Below, in pieces: positions 1 to 8,339 of a stretch of 64,000 nt of DNA; positions within the stretch are counted from its first letter, which is position 1; each line of letters begins with the position of its first letter. The translations under genes were made by a program, and so were the position numbers. The notes below the pieces were generated by a model. It was given only the letters and a program-made list of their open reading frames with translations. It was not told the DNA's origin and did no database searches. Location of the stretch: assembly GCA_963558655.1 (NCBI GenBank), contig CAUWHJ010000007.1, forward strand, positions 43,258-107,257, given 5' to 3'. The DNA is from UMGS1590 sp963558655 (GTDB lineage Bacteria; Bacillota; Peptococcia; Peptococcales; Peptococcaceae).

Positions 1-1093
1 CGCCAACATTGAAGCCGTGGTCTTGCAGGCTATTGTTCAGGCTTTCGAGGTAGTTCATATTGGTGTCAAAGTAGCTGCCTGGCATATCAATGCTGAAGAA
101 ACGCACCAGAAGCGCACGCATATTGCGCTCACGGGCTGCCAAATCCCAGCGATCCAGCGCATCAACAATGCCCTTTTGCATGGTTTCTTCGTTGTCGCCT
201 TCAAAGTTGCTCATTTCGGCGTTAGAAATGGTGTGCAAGCGCACCACATTTTTATCACACAGGTTGGCTAAGGTATTAAAGCCTTCCTGGTTGTTAAATT
301 CAATCTGTCCCAATGGGGCCACAATCTGCCCATTGTCGTCCAAAAGTGCCTGATAGAACACTTCAATCATATCTTCATCAGGATAACCAGGCACCGATTT
401 ATCGTTGAACATCAGCATCGCCAGGTTTGGCAGCGCCTTGATGTCATCGGCCAGCATACCCAGCGCCGGTTCTGTTGGATTGTCCCAACTGGACACTTGG
501 GCGATGAGGTCAAAACCTGCACCAGCAACGGTTTCTGCCCACTCCTGGTCAAAACCCACACCAATGTTGGTGATGCTCAGTTTTGCCTGCGCCTGATTGG
601 AAGCCGTGGCTTCAATGGCGGTTGGAATGGTGACAACCCCTACGGCACCGTTGTCATAGGCGGTAGCGCCGTTAATCTTTGCCGGCACTTCTTTAAGCAC
701 CTGCTCGCGCCAGCTGTCATCGGTGACAACCACATAGTAGTTGCCTTCACTGATTGGCAAATCGTCTGGCAGCGAAGCAGCCACGTCCAGCGTTTTCACT
801 TCCGGCCCCAGCGCAATTTGAACGGCACCGGCATTTTCCAGACTACCTAAGGTGCTTTCTTTGAAAAGAATCTGTGAAACCCCGCGCTCTTTAAGCATCG
901 CCAACATTTCTTCGTTCGTCAACCCGTTGCCGTTGGCAAGGGCACGCACGTCTGTTTCGTTGACAGAGAGGTTCACGTTTTTATAGTCCTGCTCATTTTG
1001 AATACGGACAACACCCACATACAGTGAGCACACAATGGCTATCAACACAAGCGCCGCAGCCAGACGCTTCATGTTCTGATAAAATTTAGGCAA
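1..1093 (-). CDS. DUF5693-like membrane protein, N-terminal part (runs off window)
   Basis: The minus strand is open from a TTG at 1093 to the window edge, about 364 residues, with the C-terminus missing. The TTG follows GGAGTG by seven bases. The protein starts MPKFYQNMKRLAAALVLIAI, a basic stretch and one membrane segment, then a long extracytoplasmic region with NETDVRALANGNGLTNEEML and VVRLHTISNAEMSNFEGD. It resembles the uncharacterised DUF5693 family, which I recall lying near CsaB and WecG/TagA envelope genes. A TagA homologue lies 16 kb away and SLH domains occur in the window, so an envelope role is possible. The family name is from memory of the pattern, not a search. Confidence 0.6.
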   Translation of the reverse strand, partial: MPKFYQNMKRLAAALVLIAIVCSLYVGVVRIQNEQDYKNVNLSVNETDVRALANGNGLTNEEMLAMLKERGVSQILFKESTLGSLENAGAVQIALGPEVKTLDVAASLPDDLPISEGNYYVVVTDDSWREQVLKEVPAKINGATAYDNGAVGVVTIPTAIEATASNQAQAKLSITNIGVGFDQEWAETVAGAGFDLIAQVSSWDNPTEPALGMLADDIKALPNLAMLMFNDKSVPGYPDEDMIEVFYQALLDDNGQIVAPLGQIEFNNQEGFNTLANLCDKNVVRLHTISNAEMSNFEGDNEETMQKGIVDALDRWDLAARERNMRALLVRFFSIDMPGSYFDTNMNYLESLNNSLQDHGFNVG

Positions 1094-1375
1094 AATGCAA
1101 CACTCCTTCAGGATTTTTTCACTGAGATATGTCCAGTATACCCTATCCGCCGTTCTTTTCCTATACCTTCTCCACAAATGGCAGCGTATTTTCGCCAAAA
1201 CTTTACATCTCTCGCCCATCACCCTGCACGATGACAAACAACTGCCATACCCATAGCATAAAAAAGTGAGTAAGTGCCTCCAATTATTTGTAGAAAATCG
1301 AGCCATAATCTGCTAAAATATATGATGCCTAACGAGGTTATTATTATTCACACATTCTCTAAGGAGGCGTCACTC

Positions 1376-1825
1376 TTGTCACTCAATATCACCACCGATT
1401 ACGCCATTCGCATTATGATGTATCTGGCGAATTATTACGATCCGGATCCACTTTTCGCACCTGACGGAAGCTGTTCCGGAAAAGTGATTGCTGAAAAGAT
1501 GAACATCCCTTACAATTATTTTCTCAAAATCGTTCCTCGTCTGAAAGACGCTGGCTATCTGATTTCGTTTCAGGGGAAGCGTGGCGGCTATGTGCTGACA
1601 ACGCCGCCGGAAAACATCAGTCTGTTCGACATTATTCATGTGATGGACGATGATTTCGTGCTCAACGCCTGCACTGCGCCGGATGGTCAGTGTGCACAGG
1701 GCACGCCAAACTTCTGTGCGGTGCATTTTGTGCTGGAAGGCGTGCAACACACCATTGACGAAACGCTCAAATCGGTTAATCTGGCACAGTTGGCAAGCAA
1801 CATTCCAGAGGAAAAAAATGCGTAA
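1376..1825 (+). CDS. Rrf2 family transcriptional regulator
   Basis: This 149-residue protein has the Rrf2 winged-helix pattern: SLNITTDYAIRIMMYLANYY at the start, then a KVIAEKMNIPYNYFLKIVPRLKDAG recognition region, and the wing KRGGYVLTTPPENI. Three cysteines (NACTAPDGQC and NFC) sit where IscR/NsrR-type members bind an Fe-S cluster, so it may sense iron-sulfur status, redox or NO. I chose the TTG at 1376 because AAGGAGG ends nine bases upstream; longer frames back to 1274 lack a ribosome site. It is divergent from the DUF5693-like gene and followed by a strong terminator. The target is unknown. Confidence 0.9.
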   Translation: MSLNITTDYAIRIMMYLANYYDPDPLFAPDGSCSGKVIAEKMNIPYNYFLKIVPRLKDAGYLISFQGKRGGYVLTTPPENISLFDIIHVMDDDFVLNACTAPDGQCAQGTPNFCAVHFVLEGVQHTIDETLKSVNLAQLASNIPEEKNA

Positions 1826-1867
1826 AAAAAGCACATTCTCTCATATTTCGGGAGAATGTGCTTTTTT
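1824..1867. terminator. Bidirectional intrinsic terminator between rrf2 and cysS
   Basis: A ten-base-pair stem (GCACATTCTC at 1831-1840 with GAGAATGTGC at 1852-1861) is flanked by A7 and T6 runs. It can end the regulator transcript and the converging cysS transcript. Confidence 0.9.
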
Positions 1868-1898
1868 GTTTCTTATTTTCTTTAATAAGCCAGCGCTG

Positions 1899-3320
1899 TT
1901 ATTGACGCTTCCAGGTGGTGCCGGCTTTGCCGTCCTCTAAGAGTACGCCAATTTCTGCCAAGCCATCACGAATGCGGTCAGCCGTGGCGAAATCTTTATT
2001 GGCACGAGCGTCTTTGCGAATGGCAATGATGAGATCCATGAGCTTGTCGGCAAGGTCGTCATCGGCAGCCGTTTCGGCAGCAAGGTCAATGCCAAGCACA
2101 CCTGCCAACTCCGTGAGCACCTGCTGTGCCAATGCCAGGCTGGCACTGTCAAACTGGTCTTTCTTGAGATAAATGTTCATCTCTTTCGCCAGCTCAAACA
2201 AGGCAGCAATAGCCAGTGCCGTATTAAAGTCATCGTCCATGGCGGCGCAGAAATCTGCCTTGGCTTTTTCTGCCTGTGCACGCAAAGCAGCGGCATCGTC
2301 ATCATCGTGTTCGCCGGCGAGCTTCATCGCCTTAGCGGCAGCTTCGGCAGCGTGCTGCAAGCGTTCCAGCCCACGCCCTGCCACGTCGATTTTTTCATCG
2401 TCGAAATCCAGCGGGCTGCGATACTGCACGCTGAGCAGATAGAAACGCACCACTTGTGGGTCGAAACGTTCAAGAATGTCACGCAAAAGGAAGAAATTGC
2501 CTTTGGACTTACTCATTTTTTCCTGATTGATGGTGATGAATCCGTTGTGCATCCAGTAGCGTGCCATTGGTGCATCATGCAGCGCACAGCTCTGAGCAAT
2601 TTCGTTTTCGTGATGTGGGAAAATAAGGTCCTGACCACCACCGTGAATGTCGAAGGTATCGCCGAGGTATTTGGCGCTCATGGCAGAACACTCGATGTGC
2701 CAACCCGGACGTCCCTTGCCCCATGGCGATTCCCAGTAAGGTTCGCCTGGCTTTGCGCTCTTCCAGAGGGCGAAATCCAGCGGATCCTGCTTCTTTTCGT
2801 CCACTTCCACACGCGCACCAGAAAGCAGGTCATTGACATCACGGCCGGAAAGCTGGCCATAGTCGGCAAATTTGCGTACCGAATAGTACACATCGCCGTT
2901 GTCGAGGGCATAGGCATAGCCTTTATCAATCAACCCCTGCACAAAAGCGATAATATCGTCGATGTGTTCGCTGACTTTTGGATGAACGGTCGCTGGCAGC
3001 ACATTCAAGGCCTTCGTATCCTCAAAGAACGCATCAATGTAAAACGCTGCTAAGGCGACAGGATCTTTGCCTTCTTCGTTGGCACGTTTGATGATTTTAT
3101 CATCAACATCGGTAAAGTTGGACACATAGGTTACATCATAGCCCAGGTAAGAAAAATAGCGGCGCACAGTGTCGAACACCACAATCGGACGTGCATTGCC
3201 AAGATGAATGTAGTTGTAGGTGGTTGGGCCGCACACATACATCTTGACCTTGCCATCTTCGAGGGGCACGAAAGGCATCTTCTTCTTTTCAAGGGTATTA
3301 TAAATCATCACTTGGTTCAA
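1899..3320 (-). CDS. cysS: Cysteinyl-tRNA synthetase
   Basis: This class I aminoacyl-tRNA synthetase charges tRNA-Cys with cysteine using ATP. Its 473 residues match the family. The HIGH-type motif is YIHLGNARP at residues 38-46, a zinc cysteine precedes it (YVCGPTTYNY), and the KMSKSKGN signature lies near residue 270. The start is a TTG seven bases after GGAGG, and it overlaps the end of cysE by four bases, so the two are translationally coupled. Cysteine synthesis and charging are therefore expressed together. I see no T-box leader upstream. Confidence 0.97.
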   Translation of the reverse strand: MNQVMIYNTLEKKKMPFVPLEDGKVKMYVCGPTTYNYIHLGNARPIVVFDTVRRYFSYLGYDVTYVSNFTDVDDKIIKRANEEGKDPVALAAFYIDAFFEDTKALNVLPATVHPKVSEHIDDIIAFVQGLIDKGYAYALDNGDVYYSVRKFADYGQLSGRDVNDLLSGARVEVDEKKQDPLDFALWKSAKPGEPYWESPWGKGRPGWHIECSAMSAKYLGDTFDIHGGGQDLIFPHHENEIAQSCALHDAPMARYWMHNGFITINQEKMSKSKGNFFLLRDILERFDPQVVRFYLLSVQYRSPLDFDDEKIDVAGRGLERLQHAAEAAAKAMKLAGEHDDDDAAALRAQAEKAKADFCAAMDDDFNTALAIAALFELAKEMNIYLKKDQFDSASLALAQQVLTELAGVLGIDLAAETAADDDLADKLMDLIIAIRKDARANKDFATADRIRDGLAEIGVLLEDGKAGTTWKRQ

Positions 3321-3979
3321 AGTTTTTCCTCCAATTCTTTCAAACGACGACTGATTTCATCGAGACGATAGCCAAAAATACGCAGGCAATCGTCCACTGG
3401 GTCCGGCAGCTGGTTATGGTTAAGGTCGGCATGGTGAGCGTCTGTATGCACACGCTTGCCGTCCTGACGCACAACGTGCCCCGGCACACCAACCACGGTG
3501 CAGTTATCCGGCACATCTTTAATCACAACAGAACCGGCGCCAATCTTCACATTGTTGCCGATGTTGATGTTGCCCAGCACCTTCGCCCCGCTGGAAACCA
3601 TCACATTGTTGCCCAGCGTTGGGTGGCGTTTGCCGGTTTCTTTACCGGTACCGCCCAGGGTAACACCCTGATACAGGGTCACATTGTCACCCACGATGGC
3701 CGTTTCCCCAATGACAATGCCGCAGCCATGGTCGATGAACAAGCCTTCGCCAAGCTGTGCACCCGGATGGATTTCCACCTGCGTAAAGAAACGTGCCACC
3801 TGAGACAGGAAGCGTGCAATCACACGCATATGCATCTTATACAATTTATGGGTAATGCGGTGCATCCAGATGGCGTGCAGCCCCGGATAGTTCAGAATCA
3901 CTTCCAGTTTCGAGGTGGCTGCCGGGTCACGTTCAAAAACGCACTCAATGTCTCTGTTAAAACGTTCAATCACATTCAT
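3317..3979 (-). CDS. cysE: Serine O-acetyltransferase
   Basis: Acetylates L-serine with acetyl-CoA, the first step of cysteine synthesis. The 220-residue protein has an N-terminal helical region (RDPAATSKLEVILNYPGLHAIWMHRITHKLY) and a left-handed beta-helix of hexapeptide repeats (IHPGAQLGEGLFIDHG, GETAIVGDNVTLYQGVTLGGTGK) with the catalytic His in FIDHGCG. An ATG at 3979 follows GAGGG with good spacing. It is followed directly by cysS and lies 36 bases after exoA, likely one transcription unit. The C-terminal tail (DDCLRIFGYRLDEISRRLKELEEK) looks like a short helix. Confidence 0.95.
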   Translation of the reverse strand: MNVIERFNRDIECVFERDPAATSKLEVILNYPGLHAIWMHRITHKLYKMHMRVIARFLSQVARFFTQVEIHPGAQLGEGLFIDHGCGIVIGETAIVGDNVTLYQGVTLGGTGKETGKRHPTLGNNVMVSSGAKVLGNINIGNNVKIGAGSVVIKDVPDNCTVVGVPGHVVRQDGKRVHTDAHHADLNHNQLPDPVDDCLRIFGYRLDEISRRLKELEEKL

Positions 3980-4015
3980 CAATGATCCCTCTTTCTCTTT
4001 CTTATCACGCAGGCA

Positions 4016-4771
4016 CTAATCCGCAAGCACAAGCTCCACCGGACAGTGGTCAGAACCGAAAATATCTGTGTGAATATCCGTAGAAACAATGCGCTCTTTG
4101 AGGTCGTCTGAGACAACAAAATAGTCAATACGCCACCCTGCGTTTTTCTCGCGCGCCTTAAAACGGTAGCTCCACCAGGAATACACCTGCTCCACGTCCG
4201 GATGCTGATAACGCCATGTATCAATAAAACCAGCCTCTAAAAGCGCCGTAAACTTACTGCGTTCTTCGTCCGTAAAACCGGCGTTGCGCCTGTTGGTTTT
4301 CGGGTTTTTGAGGTCGATTTCTGTATGTGCAACGTTGAGATCGCCGCAGGCGATGACCGGCTTTTCTGCTTTCAGGCGACAAAGATACGCCCGCCAGGCA
4401 TCGTCCCATTGCATACGGTAGTCCAGACGTGCAAGCTCGCTCTGCGAATTGGGCGTGTAGGTGGTGACAAAATAATAGTCGCCCATATCCATCGTAATCA
4501 CACGGCCTTCGGTGTCCATCTCTGGAATCCCCAACCCATAGCGCACATCAAGCGGCTGTTTGCGTGTAAAAATCGCCGTGCCTGAATAGCCTTTCTTCTC
4601 TGCACTGTTGAAAAACTGCTCATAGCCAGGCAGCTCCAGATCAATCTGGTGCGGCTGCAATTTTGTCTCCTGAAGCGCAAAAATGTCCGCATCAAGCGCA
4701 GCAAACACATCTAAAAAGCCTTTACCGACAGCGGCACGCAGCCCATTGACATTCCACGAAATCATTTTCAT
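4016..4771 (-). CDS. exoA: Exodeoxyribonuclease III / AP endonuclease
   Basis: A 251-residue Mg-dependent exonuclease III family protein that cleaves DNA at abasic sites. It starts MKMISWNVNGLRA, has the metal-binding Glu in ALQETKL, the GDLNVAH motif, and ends with GSDHCPVELVL containing the catalytic His. The ATG at 4771 has GGAGGG seven bases upstream; the frame extends further 5' but without a ribosome site. It is first in a probable exoA-cysE-cysS unit, 60 bases after the bioD terminator. Confidence 0.95.
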   Translation of the reverse strand: MKMISWNVNGLRAAVGKGFLDVFAALDADIFALQETKLQPHQIDLELPGYEQFFNSAEKKGYSGTAIFTRKQPLDVRYGLGIPEMDTEGRVITMDMGDYYFVTTYTPNSQSELARLDYRMQWDDAWRAYLCRLKAEKPVIACGDLNVAHTEIDLKNPKTNRRNAGFTDEERSKFTALLEAGFIDTWRYQHPDVEQVYSWWSYRFKAREKNAGWRIDYFVVSDDLKERIVSTDIHTDIFGSDHCPVELVLAD

Positions 4772-4834
4772 GGCTCTGCCCTCCTTCGTTTGATTTGCAA
4801 CACTCCCTTCCGCACAGCAGCGGATAAAAGGTGC

Positions 4835-4864
4835 AAAAAAGGCATAGAGGATCACCTCTATGCC
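4835..4864 (-). terminator. Intrinsic terminator after bioD
   Basis: On the minus strand GGCATAGAGG and CCTCTATGCC form a perfect ten-base-pair stem with a four-base loop, followed by six T residues. It separates bioD from exoA. Confidence 0.9.
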
Positions 4865-4948
4865 TTTATCTTAACATACCGCACGGCTTGTGTAAAACGC
4901 TCTTTAGCATAATCCACAGGAATTTTGTGACAGCTTTGTTCCGCCGGC

Positions 4949-5620
4949 TTATTCGTTTTCCAAAAGAAAGAACGGTTGACGCAGCGTCATGTCGCCGCCT
5001 TCGGCGATGGTAGCGACAACATTCACCTCGCCCAATCGCTCGATGACCGCCAAGTTGTCCTGATGCACCTCGTTTTCCGCATCAAAGCGGTTTAAGATGA
5101 CGCCGGCAACCGGCAAATCTTTGCTACGCATATAATGCAAGGTGAGCAGGGTGGCGTTCAACGTGCCAACACCGCTGTCGGCAACAATAACGCTTGTAAG
5201 CCCCAAGGCCTTCAGCACATCCTCCTGCATCACACGGCGCCCGTCGGCATACAGCGTCAGCGGACACACAATCCCGCCAGAGCCTTCCACCACGGTGGCG
5301 TCATGCAGCAGCGCCGTTGCCGCAAAATCCGCCTGAATCATCTCTACATCCACCGGCTGCATAAGACGGGCCGCTGCCAAATGCGGCGACACATAGTCTT
5401 TGAAAACATAGGTTGCCATGGTGAGAATGTCTTGCTCCAGCTCGGCATAGGTACGCACACGTCCGGCATCGCTTTCCGGAATACTGTCCTCACCGCTGAT
5501 GACAGGCTTATAATAGGCGGTCTCGTAGCCGCTGTCCATTAAGGCACGGGCAATCGCCATGGCTGCTGTGGTTTTGCCAACACCGGCACCTGTCCCTGTG
5601 ATAAAAAGTGCTTGACTCAT
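4949..5620 (-). CDS. bioD: ATP-dependent dethiobiotin synthetase
   Basis: Converts 7,8-diaminopelargonate, CO2 and ATP to dethiobiotin. The 223-residue protein has the P-loop GTGAGVGKTT near the start, YYKPVISGED, VVEGSGGIVCPL and VILNRFDAEN, all typical of the BioD AAA-like fold. The ATG at 5620 follows GAGGTG. It stands alone between terminators with no bioA, bioB or bioF nearby, so the other biotin genes must be elsewhere or the cell salvages an intermediate. A promoter with an extended -10 (TGGTACAAT) may lie around 5675-5690. Confidence 0.9.
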   Translation of the reverse strand: MSQALFITGTGAGVGKTTAAMAIARALMDSGYETAYYKPVISGEDSIPESDAGRVRTYAELEQDILTMATYVFKDYVSPHLAAARLMQPVDVEMIQADFAATALLHDATVVEGSGGIVCPLTLYADGRRVMQEDVLKALGLTSVIVADSGVGTLNATLLTLHYMRSKDLPVAGVILNRFDAENEVHQDNLAVIERLGEVNVVATIAEGGDMTLRQPFFLLENE

Positions 5621-5742
5621 AGTATTCACCTCATTATAAAACAAAAACAACAATTTCGATGTTATCTTTTTCTATTGTACCACAGCACATAAAAGACGCC
5701 TAGCAAGAGATGCAAACGATTGGCCGCCTGTTTTTGGGCATA

Positions 5743-5768
5743 GAAAAAGAGGCTGCCAAAGCAGCCTC
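5743..5768 (-). terminator. Intrinsic terminator after the thioredoxin gene
   Basis: GAGGCTGC and GCAGCCTC pair around a four-base loop on the minus strand, followed by TTTTTCT. Confidence 0.9.
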
Positions 5769-5780
5769 CAAAAGATGTCA

Positions 5781-6104
5781 TTAGCCAATGATGGAATCGA
5801 TCTTTTCTTCGTATTCTTCGATGTCTTTTTCGCCAGCCATCTTGCCAACGTATTCACCATCGTTGAAGAACAGAACCTGAGGAACACCCTTCAGAGAGAA
5901 ACGAGCAAAGAGGTTTCTTTCTTCTTCTACGTCAACTTCATAGAAGCCGAATTTGCCTTTGTACTTGTCGTCAGCAGCGAGTTCTTCGATTTTTGGATGA
6001 ACAGCCTGGCAAACATGGCAGGATTTACGAGAGAACATTACGAGGCAAGGTTCGCCATCATCATAAATGATTTCTTCAAAACTGTTATCGTTGAGCTTTT
6101 CCAT
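5781..6104 (-). CDS. Thioredoxin family protein
   Basis: A 107-residue single-domain thioredoxin fold. The active site is SRKSCHVCQ with cysteines at 29 and 32; CHVC differs from the usual CGPC, which normally shifts redox potential. A cis-proline lies in the LKGVPQVLFFNDGEYVGKMAGEKD segment. It has no signal peptide, so it acts in the cytoplasm as a disulfide reductase or peroxide-system partner. It is a single-gene unit with its own promoter and terminator. Confidence 0.9.
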   Translation of the reverse strand: MEKLNDNSFEEIIYDDGEPCLVMFSRKSCHVCQAVHPKIEELAADDKYKGKFGFYEVDVEEERNLFARFSLKGVPQVLFFNDGEYVGKMAGEKDIEEYEEKIDSIIG

Positions 6105-6141
6105 TATTCTAGCACTCCTTCAATTTTTATCAATCAACTTT

Positions 6142-6169
6142 ATTATAATAATAAAGCAGCACTTAACAA
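6142..6169 (-). promoter_or_regulatory. Promoter of the thioredoxin gene
   Basis: On the minus strand TTGTTA (6169-6164) and TATAAT (6147-6142) are 16 bases apart, ending about 38 bases before the thioredoxin ATG. Confidence 0.75.
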
Positions 6170-6195
6170 GCGTCTAGTCACTCTATGACCATTTT

Positions 6196-6414
6196 TTAAT
6201 TCGCATAATGTTTTTTGACAAAACGGATAAACTGGGAGTTATAATAATCTGCCAGCGTAGAGCCGCTGTGCACATCGTAAAATGGCACTTCGTCACTGCC
6301 CAAGGCCTGTTCAAAAGCCGCAAACACAGCGTCGATGTCTTTGCCTTCCATGCCCGGTAATTTTTCCCCCACTTGTTTGAGGCGATGTTCAAACAATTCC
6401 AAATGTCCCTTCAT
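6196..6414 (-). CDS. Small conserved-looking protein of unknown function
   Basis: A 72-residue acidic protein starting MKGHLELFEHRLKQVGEKLPGMEGKDI and ending FIRFVKKHYAN. The ATG at 6414 follows TAGGAGG with good spacing, which supports real translation. It has no membrane segment, cysteine motif or recognisable domain; predicted helices dominate the first half. It is upstream of the thioredoxin gene on the same strand but the thioredoxin promoter lies between them. I do not recognise it. Confidence 0.7.
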   Translation of the reverse strand: MKGHLELFEHRLKQVGEKLPGMEGKDIDAVFAAFEQALGSDEVPFYDVHSGSTLADYYNSQFIRFVKKHYAN

Positions 6415-6447
6415 CGCAAGACCTCCTAGAAAAAAACGCGTGGCTGC

Positions 6448-6476
6448 TCGCAAAAGACACGCGCTTGTGATATGAT
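6448..6476 (+). promoter_or_regulatory. Probable promoter of trmB
   Basis: TCGCAA and TATGAT are 17 bases apart, and the -10 is extended by TGA. The leader then contains a near-palindrome CCTGAGCC-AAC-GGCTTCAGG at 6483-6502. Confidence 0.5.
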
Positions 6477-6557
6477 AGAACAGCCTGAGCCAACGGCTTC
6501 AGGTGTATTCTATTTTAATGCATCAGGACACAAAAATAAAGACTAGGAGGCGATTTT

Positions 6558-7214
6558 ATGGCACGCGTTCGTCGTGTGGCCGGCACCCAGGAGCGTTTGC
6601 TGGCTTCCCCATACACCATCAATCAACCCCACGCCCAAAGAGGGCATTGGCAAGACAATTTCCCAACCCCACAACCACTGGTCATCGAGATTGGCTCGGG
6701 TCGTGGCCGTTGGCTGTACACCGCAGCCAAACGCCATCCAGAGCTGAATTTTTTAGGCATTGACGTGGTGCCTGAAATCATCATGGACGCCATTGACGAC
6801 TATGCCGGCAAAGTGGGTGCACCGGAGCAGGTGCGTTTTCTCTGGCTGGACGCCGAACATCTCGACGAAGTGTTTGCGCCTGGCGAAGTCAGCGACATTT
6901 ATCTGCATTTTTCCGACCCTTGGCCAAAAAATCGCCACGCCAAGCGCCGCCTGACCCACCATCGTTTTTTGGAGATTTACGACTACATTCTCGCCGAAAA
7001 CGGCACCGTCCATTTCAAAACCGACGGTCGTGAGTTTTTCGATTTCTCAGTGGAAGAATTTCGTGAGAGCGGCTGGCGTTTGGAAGATGTCACCTACGAC
7101 CTCTACGCCAATCTGCCGGAGGACAACATCGCTACCGAATACGAGCGCCGCTTCCACAAAAAAGGCGTGCCTATTTGCAGCCTGCACGCCTTCCCACCAC
7201 ACAAGGCAAAATAA
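6558..7214 (+). CDS. trmB: tRNA (guanine-N7-)-methyltransferase
   Basis: Methylates G46 of tRNA using S-adenosylmethionine. The 218-residue protein has the SAM-binding EIGSGRGRWLYTAA motif, FLGIDVVPEI, and the family signature YLHFSDPWPKNRHAKRRL, followed by TDGREFFDF and a C-terminal TEYERRF. AGGAGG lies eight bases before the ATG. It is a single-gene unit closed by a perfect terminator. Confidence 0.96.
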   Translation: MARVRRVAGTQERLLASPYTINQPHAQRGHWQDNFPTPQPLVIEIGSGRGRWLYTAAKRHPELNFLGIDVVPEIIMDAIDDYAGKVGAPEQVRFLWLDAEHLDEVFAPGEVSDIYLHFSDPWPKNRHAKRRLTHHRFLEIYDYILAENGTVHFKTDGREFFDFSVEEFRESGWRLEDVTYDLYANLPEDNIATEYERRFHKKGVPICSLHAFPPHKAK

Positions 7215-7231
7215 GCACACAAAACCATCCA

Positions 7232-7266
7232 TGCGCCATCGCACAGTCTGCGATGGCGCATTTTTT
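7232..7266 (+). terminator. Intrinsic terminator of trmB
   Basis: TGCGCCATCGCA and TGCGATGGCGCA make a perfect twelve-base-pair stem with a five-base loop, then six T residues. Confidence 0.93.
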
Positions 7267-7277
7267 GCAAAAAAAAA

Positions 7278-7310
7278 TAAAAGGCTCAGCCAAAAGCCAA
7301 GCCTTTTTCA
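7278..7310 (-). terminator. Probable terminator of the rubredoxin gene
   Basis: On the minus strand AAGGCT pairs with AGCCTT around a partly paired centre, followed by TTTTATTTTTTTTT. Confidence 0.6.
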
Positions 7311-7369
7311 CAAAAGATGTAAAACATTGTGAGAAGCCTATACACTTCCCACGCTCTCCACTTTACGCC

Positions 7370-7531
7370 TTACGCTTCAGGAGAGAAATCGCCTTTACCA
7401 GCGCCGCACAGTGGGCAAGCCCAGTCATCTGGAACATCTGCAAAAGCGGTACCTGCTGCGACGCCGTTATCTGGATCGCCTTCAGCTGGGTCATACACAT
7501 AGCCGCAAAGATCACATACATATTTCTGCAT
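7370..7531 (-). CDS. Rubredoxin
   Basis: A 53-residue mononuclear iron electron carrier. The two iron-binding loops are CDLCGYVYDP at residues 6-9 and CPLCGAGKGDF at 39-42, with the conserved GDPDNG and ADVPDDWACP between them. Length and spacing match classical rubredoxins. The ATG at 7531 has GAGAGG upstream and a good promoter lies at 7585-7613. Rubredoxin typically donates electrons to superoxide reductase, rubrerythrin or flavodiiron proteins, fitting an anaerobe; an SOR-domain protein occurs at 28.4-29.0 kb. Confidence 0.97.
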   Translation of the reverse strand: MQKYVCDLCGYVYDPAEGDPDNGVAAGTAFADVPDDWACPLCGAGKGDFSPEA

Positions 7532-7584
7532 TGGAAAAACCTCTCTTTCACTCTTTCGATAATAACTGTATGTCTTATGTGTTT

Positions 7585-7613
7585 ATCATAACACAATAAC
7601 CTACCCTTTGCAA
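7585..7613 (-). promoter_or_regulatory. Promoter of the rubredoxin gene
   Basis: On the minus strand TTGCAA and TATGAT are separated by exactly 17 bases, about 55 bases before the ATG. Confidence 0.75.
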
Positions 7614-7640
7614 GCATATTAACATAATTTTCGTCATTAG

Positions 7641-8327
7641 CTAAAATTCTTCTGCCAGCACCACGCCTTCAATATTAACGATGGCGTTTAAGGCGGCGGC
7701 AGCTTTCATCTGTCGCGGCAAGCGCACAGAGATAAGCGCAATGGTGGCATCTTTTGGCTCTTTGCCGCATGATATTTCCAGCTGCATAATACGAATCTCC
7801 TGCTTGTGGCAATAGTCCAGCACGTTTTCCAGCGCCGAGGATTTGTCGTATTCGAGGAAGATGTGAATATTGGACGTGCGTGTGAGCACTTGTTTTTCCA
7901 ATTTCAAAAATACCGTCGCCGTGAGTTCCACCAATATCGTTGCCAGAATGGCACCTTCATAAAAACCTGCACCAATCGCCAGACCAATAATCGCCGATGC
8001 CCAAAGGCCAGCAGCCGTGGTCAGGCCTTTAATGCGCTGGCGGCTGATGATGATGGTACCTGCACCCAGAAAACCAATGCCGGCAATGACCTGTGCGCCC
8101 AGGCGTGCCATGTCGGTATAGTAATGCATATAAAGAAACAGATATTGGCTGGTAAGTGTTGTCATCGAGGCGCCAAGGCAGACCAGAATGTGTGTGCGAA
8201 AACCGGCTGCCCGACGGTTCATGGAGCGTTCCATGCCAATAACGCCGCCGCAAACGACCGCCAAAATCATACGCACAAACACGGCTGCTAAAGTTAAATC
8301 GCGCACACCGTCAAAGATGCTAAGCAT
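7641..8327 (-). CDS. MgtC/SapB family membrane protein (second of a pair)
   Basis: A 228-residue protein with the MgtC signature: GGVIGMERSMNRRAAGFRTHILVCLGASMTTLTSQYLF, then RLGAQVIAGIGFLGAGTII and GLTTAAGLWASAIIGLAIGAGFYEGA, giving about four or five membrane segments. The last ~80 residues form a cytoplasmic ACT-like domain. Family members are linked to magnesium limitation and acid survival, but the biochemical role is unsettled. Its start is 12 bases after the stop of the related upstream gene, so they are co-transcribed. Confidence 0.9.
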   Translation of the reverse strand: MLSIFDGVRDLTLAAVFVRMILAVVCGGVIGMERSMNRRAAGFRTHILVCLGASMTTLTSQYLFLYMHYYTDMARLGAQVIAGIGFLGAGTIIISRQRIKGLTTAAGLWASAIIGLAIGAGFYEGAILATILVELTATVFLKLEKQVLTRTSNIHIFLEYDKSSALENVLDYCHKQEIRIMQLEISCGKEPKDATIALISVRLPRQMKAAAALNAIVNIEGVVLAEEF

Positions 8328-8339
8328 GGTTCCCCTCCT

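Noticed and set aside
1274..1375. Longer N-terminus for the Rrf2 regulator
   Set aside because: No ribosome site precedes the upstream starts, and the Rrf2 family begins at the TTG-initiated SLNITTDYAIR.
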